The notes below the pieces were generated by a model. That model was not told where the DNA came from. It did no database searches and worked only from the letters and a program-made list of their open reading frames with translations. Below, one piece after another: positions 25,209-34,127 of a stretch of 64,000 nucleotides of DNA (within the stretch, counting starts at the first letter, position 1; every line of letters begins with the position of its first letter). Position numbers and translations under genes: made by a program. Source of the stretch: Chengkuizengella sediminis (lineage in GTDB: Bacteria; Bacillota; Bacilli; Paenibacillales; KCTC-33759); contig NZ_SIJC01000004.1 in the NCBI RefSeq assembly GCF_010078385.1, positions 372,001 to 436,000 of the forward strand, written 5' to 3'.

Positions 25209-26444
25209 TTAAATGACCCAGTTTCCTGCGCGAAAGATCGGTTCTTTTGTCCCATCTTCTGTTTCACCGTCAATGTTTAATTCCCCAGAGCCAATCATAA
25301 AATCAACATGTGTCAAACTTTCATTAAAGCCCATTGCTTCAAGATCTTCCTTGCTCTTTTCTTTCACATTTTCCACACAAGTCTGAAGAGCATTTCCTAA
25401 AGCAATATGACATGAAGCATTCTCATCATATAAAGTATCATAAAACACTAAATCCGAATTAGAAATTGGAGAATCGTGGGGCACTAAAGCCACTTCTCCT
25501 AAATACTTAGCCCCTTCATCTATGGATAATAGGTTTTTCAATATATCATAGCCTTCTTCTGCCTTGAAATCTACAACCTTACCTTCTTTAAAAGTCAAAC
25601 TGAAATTATTGATCAATCTTCCATTGTAATTCAAAGGTTTCGTACTGGCTACTATACCGTTTACTCCATTTTTAAAAGGAATGGTAAATACTTCTTCCGT
25701 AGGCATATTGGGCACAAATTTCACCCCTTTTGCATTTGTGAAATTCGCACTCATCCACTTATGATCCTTATGTAACTCAATCGTTAGATCGGTACCGGAT
25801 GCTTTATAATGAAGTTTTTTATATTTTTTCTTATTCAAGATTTCAGCTCTTGTTTCTAAACCGTGCATGTGCTCTTTCCATCCCTCTACAGGATTTTCTT
25901 TGTTAATTCGTGTAACTTCAAACATAGCATCCCATAGCTTTTCTATAGCTTCTTCCTCATTTAATTTTGGGAAAACAAGTGTTGCCCATTCTGGTGAAGG
26001 ATAACTGACTAACGTCCAACTAATTCTACCCGTTGATATATAATTTTGGGAATATTCTCTATTCTCTGTACGACTCACCTTGTCAACTGTTGCAAGACGT
26101 TCAGGATCAACATCCTTTAGCAATTCTGGATTTTTAGATCGGATACCTAAAAAGGCTGTATTATTATCGGCCATCTCAATCATCCCTTTGGTTCTCCATG
26201 TAGGGAATGCCTTTAAACCTTCTTCAGATGCTAGTTGATATTTTAATAAGTCCACTTCATCATCATGATAATTCACTAAGACTTGTTTAGCTCCTGCCAT
26301 ATAAGCATGTTTCACTACTTTACGTGTAAAATTTGTCGCAAAGACCGGGGCATTAATATAAACGTCTTGACCTTTTTGTATATTTAACCCAACTTTTACT
26401 ACTGCTTCAGCATATTTATCTAGTTTACTTTCAAATTCGCTCAA
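25209..26444 (-). CDS. aminopeptidase, M29 family (AmpS/PepS type)
   Basis: A 411-residue cytoplasmic metallo-aminopeptidase. The N-terminal Rossmann-like domain starts FESKLDKYAEAVVKVGLNIQKG; the C-terminal metal site includes the segment VPHDSPISNSDLVFYDTLYDE and HVDFMIGSGEL, both typical of M29. Length is normal. It is a single-gene unit transcribed away from fetA. Confidence 0.92.
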   Translation of the reverse strand: MSEFESKLDKYAEAVVKVGLNIQKGQDVYINAPVFATNFTRKVVKHAYMAGAKQVLVNYHDDEVDLLKYQLASEEGLKAFPTWRTKGMIEMADNNTAFLGIRSKNPELLKDVDPERLATVDKVSRTENREYSQNYISTGRISWTLVSYPSPEWATLVFPKLNEEEAIEKLWDAMFEVTRINKENPVEGWKEHMHGLETRAEILNKKKYKKLHYKASGTDLTIELHKDHKWMSANFTNAKGVKFVPNMPTEEVFTIPFKNGVNGIVASTKPLNYNGRLINNFSLTFKEGKVVDFKAEEGYDILKNLLSIDEGAKYLGEVALVPHDSPISNSDLVFYDTLYDENASCHIALGNALQTCVENVKEKSKEDLEAMGFNESLTHVDFMIGSGELNIDGETEDGTKEPIFRAGNWVI

Positions 26445-26616
26445 TGAAATATCCTCCTTAAAATCAATTATTTTATTTGATGTAAAAAACTGACCTCTTT
26501 TATGTAAAAATACATGTATAATTTCCTTATCATTACATTATCATAATCGTATACTTCTAGCACTTCATTGAACTAAACCCCTTTCATTTAGAATATTATT
26601 TTTCAAAAAGTAAAAG

Positions 26617-26625
26617 TGATATAAT
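26617..26625 (+). promoter_or_regulatory. extended -10 promoter of the fetAB operon
   Basis: TGATATAAT fits the TGnTATAAT extended -10 element and lies 38 nt before the fetA-like ATG. No good -35 hexamer is seen, which an extended -10 can tolerate. Confidence 0.55.
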
Positions 26626-26662
26626 TTAATATATACTTTATGATTCGGAAAGGAATGGCGAT

Positions 26663-27313
26663 ATGTTTCATCTTAAAAATGTTGAGGTAAACCCCATCTT
26701 ACATATTGAGGATTTAACCTTTGAAAAGCAAAAAATCACCAGTATAATCGGAAAAAGTGGGAGTGGTAAATCCACTCTATTAAAATTGTTAAATCAATTG
26801 AATAGTTACGATAGTGGGATCATTGAATATGAAGGACAAGACATAAGCTATGTAGACCCTATTGAATTGCGTCGTGAAGTTGTCATGCTTTCGCAAACAC
26901 CATCCATATATGATGGATCTGTAAAGGGAAACTTACTTATCGGCTTAAAGTTTAGTGAAAAAAATGCGGACTCTATAGATGATCAAAAGTTGCTGGATCT
27001 CTTGGAATTGTTTGATCTACATAAAAAACTAGATGAAAATGCAGAAGAACTATCTGGTGGAGAGAAACAGCGTCTAGCATTTGCAAGAATTATATTGATG
27101 GACCCTCCTGTTTATTTATTAGATGAACCCACCTCCGCTCTTGATGATGAAACAGCAGATGAAGTAATGGGGCAATTTTTCCAATTTGTTAAAAGAAATC
27201 AAAAAACCGTGATTATGGTCACCCACTCCATAAAAGTAGCAGAAAAATATTCAGATCAAATCATTGACATCACAAAATTAAATGAAAAAGAAATGAGTGT
27301 GACACATGGGTAG
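26663..27313 (+). CDS. fetA: ABC transporter ATPase, FetA/YbbL type
   Basis: A 216-residue ABC ATPase with Walker A GKSGSGKST (34-42), Q-loop SQTPSIYDGSV, signature LSGGEKQRLAFAR and Walker B VYLLDEPTSALD. It overlaps the following permease gene by 8 nt. With that permease it forms the FetAB pair, in E. coli reported as an iron exporter that protects from peroxide. The iron role is taken from the family and not shown here. Confidence 0.86.
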   Translation: MFHLKNVEVNPILHIEDLTFEKQKITSIIGKSGSGKSTLLKLLNQLNSYDSGIIEYEGQDISYVDPIELRREVVMLSQTPSIYDGSVKGNLLIGLKFSEKNADSIDDQKLLDLLELFDLHKKLDENAEELSGGEKQRLAFARIILMDPPVYLLDEPTSALDDETADEVMGQFFQFVKRNQKTVIMVTHSIKVAEKYSDQIIDITKLNEKEMSVTHG

Positions 27314-28091
27314 TATTCAAGATATTTCTTTATTACAGCTTCTCATTTCGTACGTTTTTATTTTATTGTTACTAGCCATTGTAAAATGGTTAGGTATTCG
27401 AAGGGAAAAAGAAATTCTGATCGCCTCCATTCGTATGAGTGTACAACTAACATTCGTAGGTTTTCTGCTGACATATGTATTTGAGAATCCGAATCCTTTT
27501 ATTACGTTACTCATCATACTCATCATGCAGTCCTTTGCTATATATAATGTATTCAAGAGAACAAAAACAGTCATTCATGTCGAATTGAAAAAAATCATTG
27601 CAATTTCCTTATTTTTAGGGACTACATTAAGTATGATTTATTTTGATTTTATTGTTATTCAATTTACACCTTGGTATGATCCACGTTATTTCATTCCAAT
27701 TGCTGGAATGATTATTGGTAACTCTATGACTGGAATTACGTTAGGGATTTCTACATTAATGGACGGTATGCACAGCAAGAGACAATTTATTGAATCATCT
27801 CTCATGCTTGGAGCCACACCTAAAGAGGCTTCACGATTTATCGTAAGACAATCGTTTGATGCAGCTATCTTGCCTACAGTAAATAGTATGGTGGGTACAG
27901 GAATTGTTTTTCTACCAGGTATGATGACAGGGGTTATTTTATCTGGCGCAGATCCGATGATTGCAATCAAATATCAAATTGTCATTTTGCTTGGAATAAC
28001 GGCAAGTGTTTCCTTATCTATTTTATTATTATTGCAATTAGGTTATAAAACGTTCTTTAACAAAAAAGCTCAACTAAAAAGAACCTCATAA
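27306..28091 (+). CDS. fetB: ABC transporter permease, FetB/YbbM (UPF0014) type
   Basis: A 261-residue membrane protein with about seven helices. The UPF0014 hallmarks are seen: LAIVKWLGIRREKEILIASIRMSVQL near the N-terminus, GNSMTGITLGIS, and the coupling region LGATPKEASRFIVRQSFDAAILPTVNSM. The length is typical. It pairs with the FetA-like ATPase and is followed 23 nt later by a membrane protease-like gene on the same strand. Confidence 0.9.
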   Translation: MGSIQDISLLQLLISYVFILLLLAIVKWLGIRREKEILIASIRMSVQLTFVGFLLTYVFENPNPFITLLIILIMQSFAIYNVFKRTKTVIHVELKKIIAISLFLGTTLSMIYFDFIVIQFTPWYDPRYFIPIAGMIIGNSMTGITLGISTLMDGMHSKRQFIESSLMLGATPKEASRFIVRQSFDAAILPTVNSMVGTGIVFLPGMMTGVILSGADPMIAIKYQIVILLGITASVSLSILLLLQLGYKTFFNKKAQLKRTS

Positions 28092-28114
28092 TATCCCAAA
28101 AAGGAGTAAAAAAT

Positions 28115-28804
28115 ATGCGGTTAAAATTATTTTTTATGTCTATCATCACTGTTATGTTAATGTATGTCCCATTTATAGGAACTTTTCTACGGATTATTAA
28201 TACGATGATCCATGAAACAGGGCATGCACTAATCACTTTATTTACAAATGGTGATGTAACAAGAATTGAATTGTTTTCGAATTTAGAAGGGGTAACATTC
28301 ACTAAATATTCTCTTTGGATCAGCGGTTTTTTATCAGGAATAAGTGGATATGTGTTTGCTTCAATGATGGCTTTTCTATGTATCTTGTTATGGAAAAAAG
28401 GGAAATACAAATGGATGATACATCTTTTACTTTATATTTCTGTGATCAACCTCATCTTTTGGGTTAGAAACGTATACGGAATTCTTTGGCTAGTCTGTTT
28501 TATTCCTTTTCTGATTTATTTATTAGTACAAAAAAGTCAGAGGTTTTTAGAAAACATAACCTTAATCCTATCGATTTTGCTAATCACAACCTCATTTATG
28601 TCTACCATTGATATTTTAGTTTTAAGTTTAATTTCTTCAGGTAGAGCTGGAGATGCTACTTTTCTAAATTCTATCACGTATGTTCCAACTTTAATCTGGA
28701 GTATATTATTTTTTTTACAAGCACTTTTTTTCGCTTATATATCCATCAAAACTGTGCTGCCTAGGAAAAATAAAATAGTAGAGAAAAATATAGTCCATTA
28801 TTAA
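28115..28804 (+). CDS. M50-like membrane metalloprotease family protein
   Basis: A 229-residue protein with about six membrane helices and an HExxH motif (HETGH) inside the second hydrophobic region, as in M50B peptidases. A clear AAGGAG site precedes the ATG. No PDZ domain or LDG-type motif is evident, so it is a minimal form. It follows fetAB closely and may share its transcript. The substrate is unknown; some proteins of this group are not proven proteases. Confidence 0.7.
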   Translation: MRLKLFFMSIITVMLMYVPFIGTFLRIINTMIHETGHALITLFTNGDVTRIELFSNLEGVTFTKYSLWISGFLSGISGYVFASMMAFLCILLWKKGKYKWMIHLLLYISVINLIFWVRNVYGILWLVCFIPFLIYLLVQKSQRFLENITLILSILLITTSFMSTIDILVLSLISSGRAGDATFLNSITYVPTLIWSILFFLQALFFAYISIKTVLPRKNKIVEKNIVHY

Positions 28805-28895
28805 AGAGTACAGTTAAAAGAAAGATCAGCCCTTTTTATCATATTATGAGCTCTTTTCTCATCAATTGAATATCGTGTATGAGGAGGAGTTGAAT

Positions 28896-29228
28896 ATGTA
28901 TAAAATTAAGATTGATTTATCTGACTTTAAGCTTTATTTATACAAAAACGGAAACCTGATTAAAACCTATCCTGTAGCCATAGGTGCAATTGCATCTGCT
29001 ACACCTACTGGCAAGTTCACGATTAAAAATAAAGCACCAAACCCTGGAGGTCCATACGGATCTTATTGGTTAGGACTGAGTAAACCCCATTATGGTATTC
29101 ACGGAACAAACGACCCCTCTTCCATTGGAAAAAGAGTGTCTAAAGGTTGTGTTCGTATGTACAACAAAGATGTAACCGAGTTAGCAAATACCGTATCAAT
29201 AGGTACCCCAGTCACAATTCAAAAATGA
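28896..29228 (+). CDS. L,D-transpeptidase (YkuD domain), minimal form
   Basis: A 110-residue protein that is nothing but a YkuD catalytic domain. The motif [10 protein letters not shown] and the catalytic SKGCVRM (His and Cys) are present, with [11 protein letters not shown] upstream. No signal peptide, LysM or membrane helix is seen, unlike many L,D-transpeptidases, so secretion is unclear; some spore-coat members (YkuD type) also lack a classic signal. The open frame begins at a TTG (28866), but the AGGAGGAG site supports the ATG at 28896. It ends in a strong terminator. Confidence 0.9.
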   Translation: MYKIKIDLSDFKLYLYKNGNLIKTYPVAIGAIASATPTGKFTIKNKAPNPGGPYGSYWLGLSKPHYGIHGTNDPSSIGKRVSKGCVRMYNKDVTELANTVSIGTPVTIQK

Positions 29229-29238
29229 ATTTTAAAAG

Positions 29239-29269
29239 GAACTAAGGATATCCTATAGTTCTTTTTTTT
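29239..29269 (+). terminator. terminator of the L,D-transpeptidase gene
   Basis: GAACTA (29239-29244) pairs with TAGTTC (29256-29261), and the inner AGGATATCCT is self-complementary; eight T residues follow. Confidence 0.9.
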
Positions 29270-29318
29270 CTGTCTTTTATTTGTATTGGTATATTTTTAA
29301 TGGAGAATCTTGCCAAAA

Positions 29319-29359
29319 TTATATATATTGTATATAATCATTATATACAATATATATAA
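29319..29359. promoter_or_regulatory. 41-bp perfect palindrome, probable GntR operator
   Basis: Twenty bases (29319-29338) are the exact reverse complement of 29340-29359 around a single C at 29339. The core is TTGTATATAAT. It stands 12 nt before the GntR-family ATG and covers the SD-proximal leader, so binding by the YtrA-like product would repress its own operon. Confidence 0.8.
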
Positions 29360-29371
29360 AGGAGTTATTAC

Positions 29372-29752
29372 ATGGACATTGTTCTTTCACATTCATCAGA
29401 AGAGCCTATTTACAATCAAATCAAAAATCAAATCAAAGAACAAATACTTAAAAGTATCATGAATGAAGGTGACGCCCTACCTTCAATGAGAAAGTTAGCA
29501 AAAGATTTACATGTTAGCACTATTACAACGAAAAGAGCTTATGAGGAATTAGAAAAAGAAGGATTAATTACTTCAACAGTGGGTAAAGGTTCTTTTGTTG
29601 CAGGGCAAAATCTTGAGTTTTTAAGAGAGCAAAGACTCAAGATCATTGAGGAAAAAATGGAGCAAATTGTAACAGAAAGCAAAATGGTTGGCATTGAATT
29701 AAACGTATTGCAAGTCTTGTTAACTATGTTATACGAGGAGGAATCATCTTAA
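29372..29752 (+). CDS. GntR-family regulator, YtrA type
   Basis: A 126-residue regulator with an N-terminal winged helix (PIYNQIKNQIKEQIL, then LPSMRKLAKDLHVSTITTKRAYEELEKEGLI) and a short C-terminal dimerisation helix, the YtrA subfamily layout. In B. subtilis YtrA represses an ABC operon that responds to lipid II-binding antibiotics. The TAATG overlap with the next gene shows translational coupling. The palindrome at 29319-29359 is the likely operator. Confidence 0.9.
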   Translation: MDIVLSHSSEEPIYNQIKNQIKEQILKSIMNEGDALPSMRKLAKDLHVSTITTKRAYEELEKEGLITSTVGKGSFVAGQNLEFLREQRLKIIEEKMEQIVTESKMVGIELNVLQVLLTMLYEEESS

Positions 29753-30618
29753 TGGAAAATGTCATAACGATTAGTAATGTAAATAAACAGTTCAAAGGGT
29801 TTCATTTAAAGGACCTTTCATTTTCAGTTAAAAAAGGATTCATCACAGGATTTATTGGTCCAAATGGTTCAGGTAAAACAACAACAATCAAATTAATCAT
29901 GAACTTGTTAAAAGAAGATTCTGGGAACATCCAGCTTTTTGGATTAAATCATGAAAACCATACAAAAGAAATTAAAGAACGAATCGGATTTGTTTACGCA
30001 GATCACCATTTTTATGAAATTTTAACAACAAATCAAATGAAAGAGATCATCGCACCTTTTTATAAAAATTGGAGTGAAAAAGATTTCAAACGTTATATGA
30101 ATGATTTTAATTTACCTTTAAATAAAAAAATCAAAAAATTATCCAGCGGAATGAAGATGAAGTTTGCCATTGCAATTGCACTGTCTCACCAAGCAGATTT
30201 AATTATTATGGATGAACCCACTTCTGGTTTAGACCCCATCGCTCGTCGTGAAATATTGGATCTGTTTAAGGATATTATACAAGACGAGGAAAAGACCATT
30301 TTTTTCTCTACACATATCACGAGTGATTTGGAACATATAGCCGATTATATTACTTTTATCCATGATGGTGAAATACTGCTTAACAATGAAAAAGATATGC
30401 TTCTAGAGAAATATAAAATAATTAGAGGAGCAAAAAAATACTTGGATGAGCACACTCGACAACTATTTTTAGGAATTCGTGAAACGGATGCTGGATTTGA
30501 AGGGTTAGTGAATGATGAGAAAACAATACGTGAACTACTTGGACCGCAAGTGATCTATGACCGAGTTTCTTTAGAGGATATTATGTATTACACCACAAGG
30601 AGGGGACAATATGTATAA
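29752..30618 (+). CDS. ABC transporter ATPase, YtrB/CcmA type
   Basis: A 288-residue ATPase: Walker A GPNGSGKTT (about 35-43), signature LSSGMKMKFAIA, Walker B LIIMDEPTSGLD and switch His in FFSTHIT. A C-terminal extension of about 70 residues resembles that of bacitracin- or lantibiotic-type exporters. It sits between the GntR regulator and an ABC-2 permease with overlaps on both sides, so the three proteins form one module. Confidence 0.9.
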   Translation: MENVITISNVNKQFKGFHLKDLSFSVKKGFITGFIGPNGSGKTTTIKLIMNLLKEDSGNIQLFGLNHENHTKEIKERIGFVYADHHFYEILTTNQMKEIIAPFYKNWSEKDFKRYMNDFNLPLNKKIKKLSSGMKMKFAIAIALSHQADLIIMDEPTSGLDPIARREILDLFKDIIQDEEKTIFFSTHITSDLEHIADYITFIHDGEILLNNEKDMLLEKYKIIRGAKKYLDEHTRQLFLGIRETDAGFEGLVNDEKTIRELLGPQVIYDRVSLEDIMYYTTRRGQYV

Positions 30619-31249
30619 CCTACTTCGTAAAGAGTTATTAATTCAAAGGTTCGATATTATCATTAGCTTTGTTTTAATTACTTTTCTTTTATTCATTCAA
30701 ATCGGAATCGGTAGTCCTGGCTCTCCCATATATATTACATTTTTTGTTGCACCACATATAATGAGTAGTTTTCAACGAGCAGATAAAAATAACAGTGATA
30801 TATTATTAAATAGTTTACCAGTTACCAGAAAACAAATTGTCACATCACAGTATCTCGGATCCTTTCTAAATATAATTATAAATATGATCATCATTTTAGT
30901 ATTAGTAAATATATTAAAATTTGGTTTTTCTTTTGGAAGTACGAGTTTTATAGATGTGGCAGCAGTTGTCACATTAATCATGTTATTTATTTCAGTTAGT
31001 ATCCCTCTTTTTTATTTTCTTGGTCCTCTATATATTAGATACGGTTTAGCTGGATTCATTATACTTATCGCACTGACTTTTGCTATTATAAAAAACTTTG
31101 CAGAGGAAAATAATTACTGGGGACTTCAATCTACATTCGATAAATTATCGGTTAATCAATTAACCATCTTTGGATTTATAACTGTATCTATCCTTTTAGT
31201 TATATCATGGATGATTTCGTATCGATCATATCAAAAGAAAGACCTTTAA
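30611..31249 (+). CDS. ABC-2 type permease of the GntR module
   Basis: A 212-residue membrane protein with six predicted helices. It begins MYNLLRKELLIQR, typical of ABC-2 permeases, and has the cytoplasmic loop LLNSLPVTRKQIVTSQYL that is found in permeases paired with YtrA-type regulators. It overlaps the ATPase gene by 8 nt and precedes a strong terminator. A role in defence against cell-wall-active peptides is inferred from the regulator family. Confidence 0.85.
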   Translation: MYNLLRKELLIQRFDIIISFVLITFLLFIQIGIGSPGSPIYITFFVAPHIMSSFQRADKNNSDILLNSLPVTRKQIVTSQYLGSFLNIIINMIIILVLVNILKFGFSFGSTSFIDVAAVVTLIMLFISVSIPLFYFLGPLYIRYGLAGFIILIALTFAIIKNFAEENNYWGLQSTFDKLSVNQLTIFGFITVSILLVISWMISYRSYQKKDL

Positions 31250-31288
31250 CTTAACATGCTTAAAATGTTACAATAATACGGACATACA

Positions 31289-31329
31289 GATGATAACTAT
31301 AAAACAAATTTGTAGTTATCATCTTTTTT
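31289..31329 (+). terminator. terminator of the GntR-ABC operon
   Basis: GATGATAACTA (31289-31299) pairs perfectly with TAGTTATCATC (31313-31323), 11 bp, followed by TTTTTT. Confidence 0.92.
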
Positions 31330-31361
31330 AAGAAATTTACATAAGGTCAGGTGTTTTGAAA

Positions 31362-32183
31362 ATGCAATGGCGAAATATATACAGAGGTTTTTTAATGGGA
31401 ATGAGTGATTTAATCCCTGGTGTAAGTGCTGGAACAATAGCGGTCATCTTAGGTATATACAACCGCGTGTTATACTCCATTAACAATTTATTCAGTAAGG
31501 AATGGAAACGACATTTTATGTTTTTATTCCCAATTGGCATCGGGATGGTATCCGCAATATTGCTTTTAAGTAACATCATGGAAACATTATTAGAACAATT
31601 TCCTCAGCCTACTTATTTTTTCTTCTTAGGTTTGATTATAGGCATTCTGCCCTTTTTATTTATTCAAGCTAATGCAAGATCAACTTTTACAAGCAAACAC
31701 TATTTCATCTTGATTATTGCTGGTTTAGCTATTGCATCTATGACGTTTTTTAAGGAAGATTCAACCACAAAAGTGTGGGATGTAATCGGACCTACTGAGC
31801 TATTGTTATTATTTCTATCTGGCTGGTTGGCTAGTACTGCAATGATCTTACCTGGTGTGAGTGGTTCGTTTGTATTATTACTTATCGGAGTCTATCCAAC
31901 AGTTATACATGCTGTTTCTGATCTAAACCTTATTGTAATTGGTGTTGTAGGACTCGGGATTTTATTTGGGATCATTATAATGAGCAAACTGTTAAGTTAT
32001 CTACTCCATACTTTTCCTACAATCATGTACGCTATTATTATTGGAATGGTATCTGGATCGGTTATTGTTATTTTTCCAGGAATAAATGATCAAATATGGA
32101 TTAGTTTAATAACACTTTGTTTAGGGCTTGGTGCAGCCGTTGCATTAGGAAAAATGGAATATAAAATCAATCCACAAAAGTAA
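31362..32183 (+). CDS. popT: DUF368 membrane protein, undecaprenyl-phosphate translocase
   Basis: A 273-residue membrane protein of the DUF368 family, shown in other Firmicutes and in Vibrio to return undecaprenyl phosphate across the membrane for reuse in wall synthesis. The family repeat is clear: LIPGVSAGTIAVILGIY near residue 19 and ILPGVSGSFVLLLIGVY near 160, an internal duplication. The frame opens at TTG (31356), but AGGTG lies 8 nt before the ATG at 31362. It is bounded by terminators and so is monocistronic. Confidence 0.88.
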   Translation: MQWRNIYRGFLMGMSDLIPGVSAGTIAVILGIYNRVLYSINNLFSKEWKRHFMFLFPIGIGMVSAILLLSNIMETLLEQFPQPTYFFFLGLIIGILPFLFIQANARSTFTSKHYFILIIAGLAIASMTFFKEDSTTKVWDVIGPTELLLLFLSGWLASTAMILPGVSGSFVLLLIGVYPTVIHAVSDLNLIVIGVVGLGILFGIIIMSKLLSYLLHTFPTIMYAIIIGMVSGSVIVIFPGINDQIWISLITLCLGLGAAVALGKMEYKINPQK

Positions 32184-32190
32184 TAAAAAA

Positions 32191-32233
32191 ACATCTCAAA
32201 CCACTAATCTTGCAGTGGAATAAGATGTTTTTT
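32191..32233. terminator. bidirectional terminator between popT and the 32260 gene
   Basis: ACATCT and CCACT pair with AGTGG and AGATGT, with an A-run before and a T-run after, so it serves converging genes on both strands. Confidence 0.88.
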
Positions 32234-32259
32234 ATTTTTCATCATATCTATTTTAATTC

Positions 32260-32706
32260 TCAAATATTCTCATCAATACTTTGATCATATTTTACAAGAT
32301 GGTCAATAACGGAGTTAAGCAATTCATTTGAATGCACTTCATCAAAATTATAAAGAAGTTTTGTGAATTTATTTCCAAAATCAAATATCATTTTTCTTTT
32401 CCATTCCATCGTACTTTCAGGAAAATAGGTTGTAACTAAATTTACAAAATCATTCATGATCTCTGAAGGGTTTACTTTTTGTTTGACATACACACAACCC
32501 TGATCTAATTGTTCATTCAGTATACCATACATGATGACAGGCTCATGCGTAAAGTAACATCCAAAAATTAATTGAAAGGGAGCATTTTCCTCACTTTCCC
32601 CTGTGGCTACAGTTCTATGAAACTTAGGAATTGTTGCTGCGGGTTTTGAATTCATAATCTCATGTAACTCCGTTAAAATGGTCTCAAACGATCCTATTAC
32701 TTCCAT
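32260..32706 (-). CDS. hypothetical cytoplasmic protein
   Basis: A 148-residue soluble protein, mixed alpha/beta, without recognised domain. It contains one histidine-rich stretch (KFHRTV) and a C-terminal helical part with DEVHSNELL. The ATG is preceded by an extended purine-rich site (GAGAGGATGAAGGA). It is monocistronic and converges on popT. About 240 bp of AT-rich non-coding DNA separates it from the RidA gene. Confidence 0.55.
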   Translation of the reverse strand: MEVIGSFETILTELHEIMNSKPAATIPKFHRTVATGESEENAPFQLIFGCYFTHEPVIMYGILNEQLDQGCVYVKQKVNPSEIMNDFVNLVTTYFPESTMEWKRKMIFDFGNKFTKLLYNFDEVHSNELLNSVIDHLVKYDQSIDENI

Positions 32707-32949
32707 TCCTTCATCCTCTCCTCTCTAATAGATTAAATAAATCTTGGGATTTGAAAGAAGCTTACTTGAAGATCGTTAAAACATGGATCATACAGTCATA
32801 AGAATCAAAACTTTCAAGGAACAAAACCTTTCCTTAATTTATTATATCATAATATTCAGAAAATTCATTAAACTAACTATAGTAATGACCAAAAATTAGT
32901 AATATGACTAGATGTTGAATTAAAAGGGGTGTACCTTCAGTAGAAAAAT

Positions 32950-33324
32950 CTAATTGACAAGTGCGATAACCTCTATTTCAATTTTAACATCCTTCGGTAA
33001 CCTTGCAACTTCAACACATGATCTAGCAGGCTTATGATCTGCAAAATACTCAGCATAAATTTCATTTATAACAGGGAAATCCCCCATGTCTTTAATGAAA
33101 ACCGTTGCTTTAACTACTGTGTCTAATGAAGCATTTGCTTCTTCTAAAACAGCTTTTAAGTTTTTAAAAACTTGATGGGTTTGTTCTACAACTCCACCTT
33201 CAACCAAATCTCCTCCAGCTGTTAATGGAATTTGTCCTGAGCTGTAAAATAAATTGTTAACTACCATTCCTTGTGAGTATGGACCTATTGCTTGAGGTGC
33301 ATTTTTTGTATTAATAATGTTCAT
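32950..33324 (-). CDS. RidA family enamine/imine deaminase
   Basis: A 124-residue RidA (YjgF) protein that hydrolyses reactive 2-aminoacrylate and related imines to 2-ketoacids. The signature is GPYSQG near the N-terminus, then FYSSGQIPL, and [12 protein letters not shown] with the catalytic Arg. It is the last gene of an operon with D-cysteine desulfhydrase, whose reaction makes 2-aminoacrylate, so a detoxifying partnership is likely. Confidence 0.94.
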   Translation of the reverse strand: MNIINTKNAPQAIGPYSQGMVVNNLFYSSGQIPLTAGGDLVEGGVVEQTHQVFKNLKAVLEEANASLDTVVKATVFIKDMGDFPVINEIYAEYFADHKPARSCVEVARLPKDVKIEIEVIALVN

Positions 33325-33390
33325 ATGATGAACTACTCCTCTCTATCTTCTAATATTTTATAATTTTATATTTAAAACTTGATAAATATC

Positions 33391-34104
33391 CTACGATGCG
33401 ACTAACATATACAAGCCTGTAAAAAGAAGTATCACATAAGTGATCATTCTGAAAACTCTTTGGTTAATCCTTTTAAATAAAAGTTGTCCCAGTATGATAC
33501 CAGCTAACAAAGGAATAAGAGCAATGAGGGACGAAGTCCAAACTTCTAAATAACTCCCACCAAAAGAAACTTGCATGATCAAACTTACCAAATAGATAAA
33601 TAAATAATAAGCTAATGTAGTACTTCGCAGTGTCATTTTATCCATGCTTGTACTTGAAAAATAAAGCAGAAGCGGTGGACCTGGCACCCCGATACTTGTT
33701 GTTAGTAATCCGGACATAGTACCTGCAGCAAAGTCCCTTTTGTCTGTTTGTCTGATTGTTACTTTTGCAAAAAGGAGTATGGTCAATATAATAATCAGCA
33801 CTCCAACTATTACTTTAAAGATGTCCATATTTAAAAACAGATACATTAGCAAACCAGGAACAATTCCAATGAGGCTTCCTAATACTAGTTTCTTTAGTAA
33901 AGGATAATTCACTTCATTTTTTATCTTATAGATCATTATGATGGAGAGACAAAGTGAAAGTATAATGTTAATTTGAATTGCGCTTTGTGGGGGATAAATC
34001 AATAATAGAAACGGTGTACCTACAATTGAAAAACCAAACCCCGTACTAGATTGTAAAAGTGAAGCAAAAAAAACGATAAAAATCAAAATCATCCAGTTGT
34101 CCAT
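33391..34104 (-). CDS. TauE/SafE sulfite exporter family permease
   Basis: A 237-residue membrane protein with about eight helices in two repeats; the first repeat has SLLQSSTGFGFSIVGTPFLLL and the second GTMSGLLTTSIGVPGPPLLLY, typical of TauE/SafE (TSUP) permeases that export sulfite, sulfoacetate or other sulfur anions. It lies between NhaC and RidA genes in the D-cysteine operon; the sulfur link supports an exporter of a sulfur product. The substrate is inferred. Confidence 0.85.
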   Translation of the reverse strand: MDNWMILIFIVFFASLLQSSTGFGFSIVGTPFLLLIYPPQSAIQINIILSLCLSIIMIYKIKNEVNYPLLKKLVLGSLIGIVPGLLMYLFLNMDIFKVIVGVLIIILTILLFAKVTIRQTDKRDFAAGTMSGLLTTSIGVPGPPLLLYFSSTSMDKMTLRSTTLAYYLFIYLVSLIMQVSFGGSYLEVWTSSLIALIPLLAGIILGQLLFKRINQRVFRMITYVILLFTGLYMLVAS

Positions 34105-34127
34105 TATCTCTCTCGCTTTCGAGCTAA

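Noticed and set aside
26500-26560. TTATCATTACATTATCATAATC as a Fur or PerR box before fetA/pepS
   Set aside because: The halves are direct rather than inverted repeats and do not align with the 19-bp Fur consensus or the PerR box over their full length.
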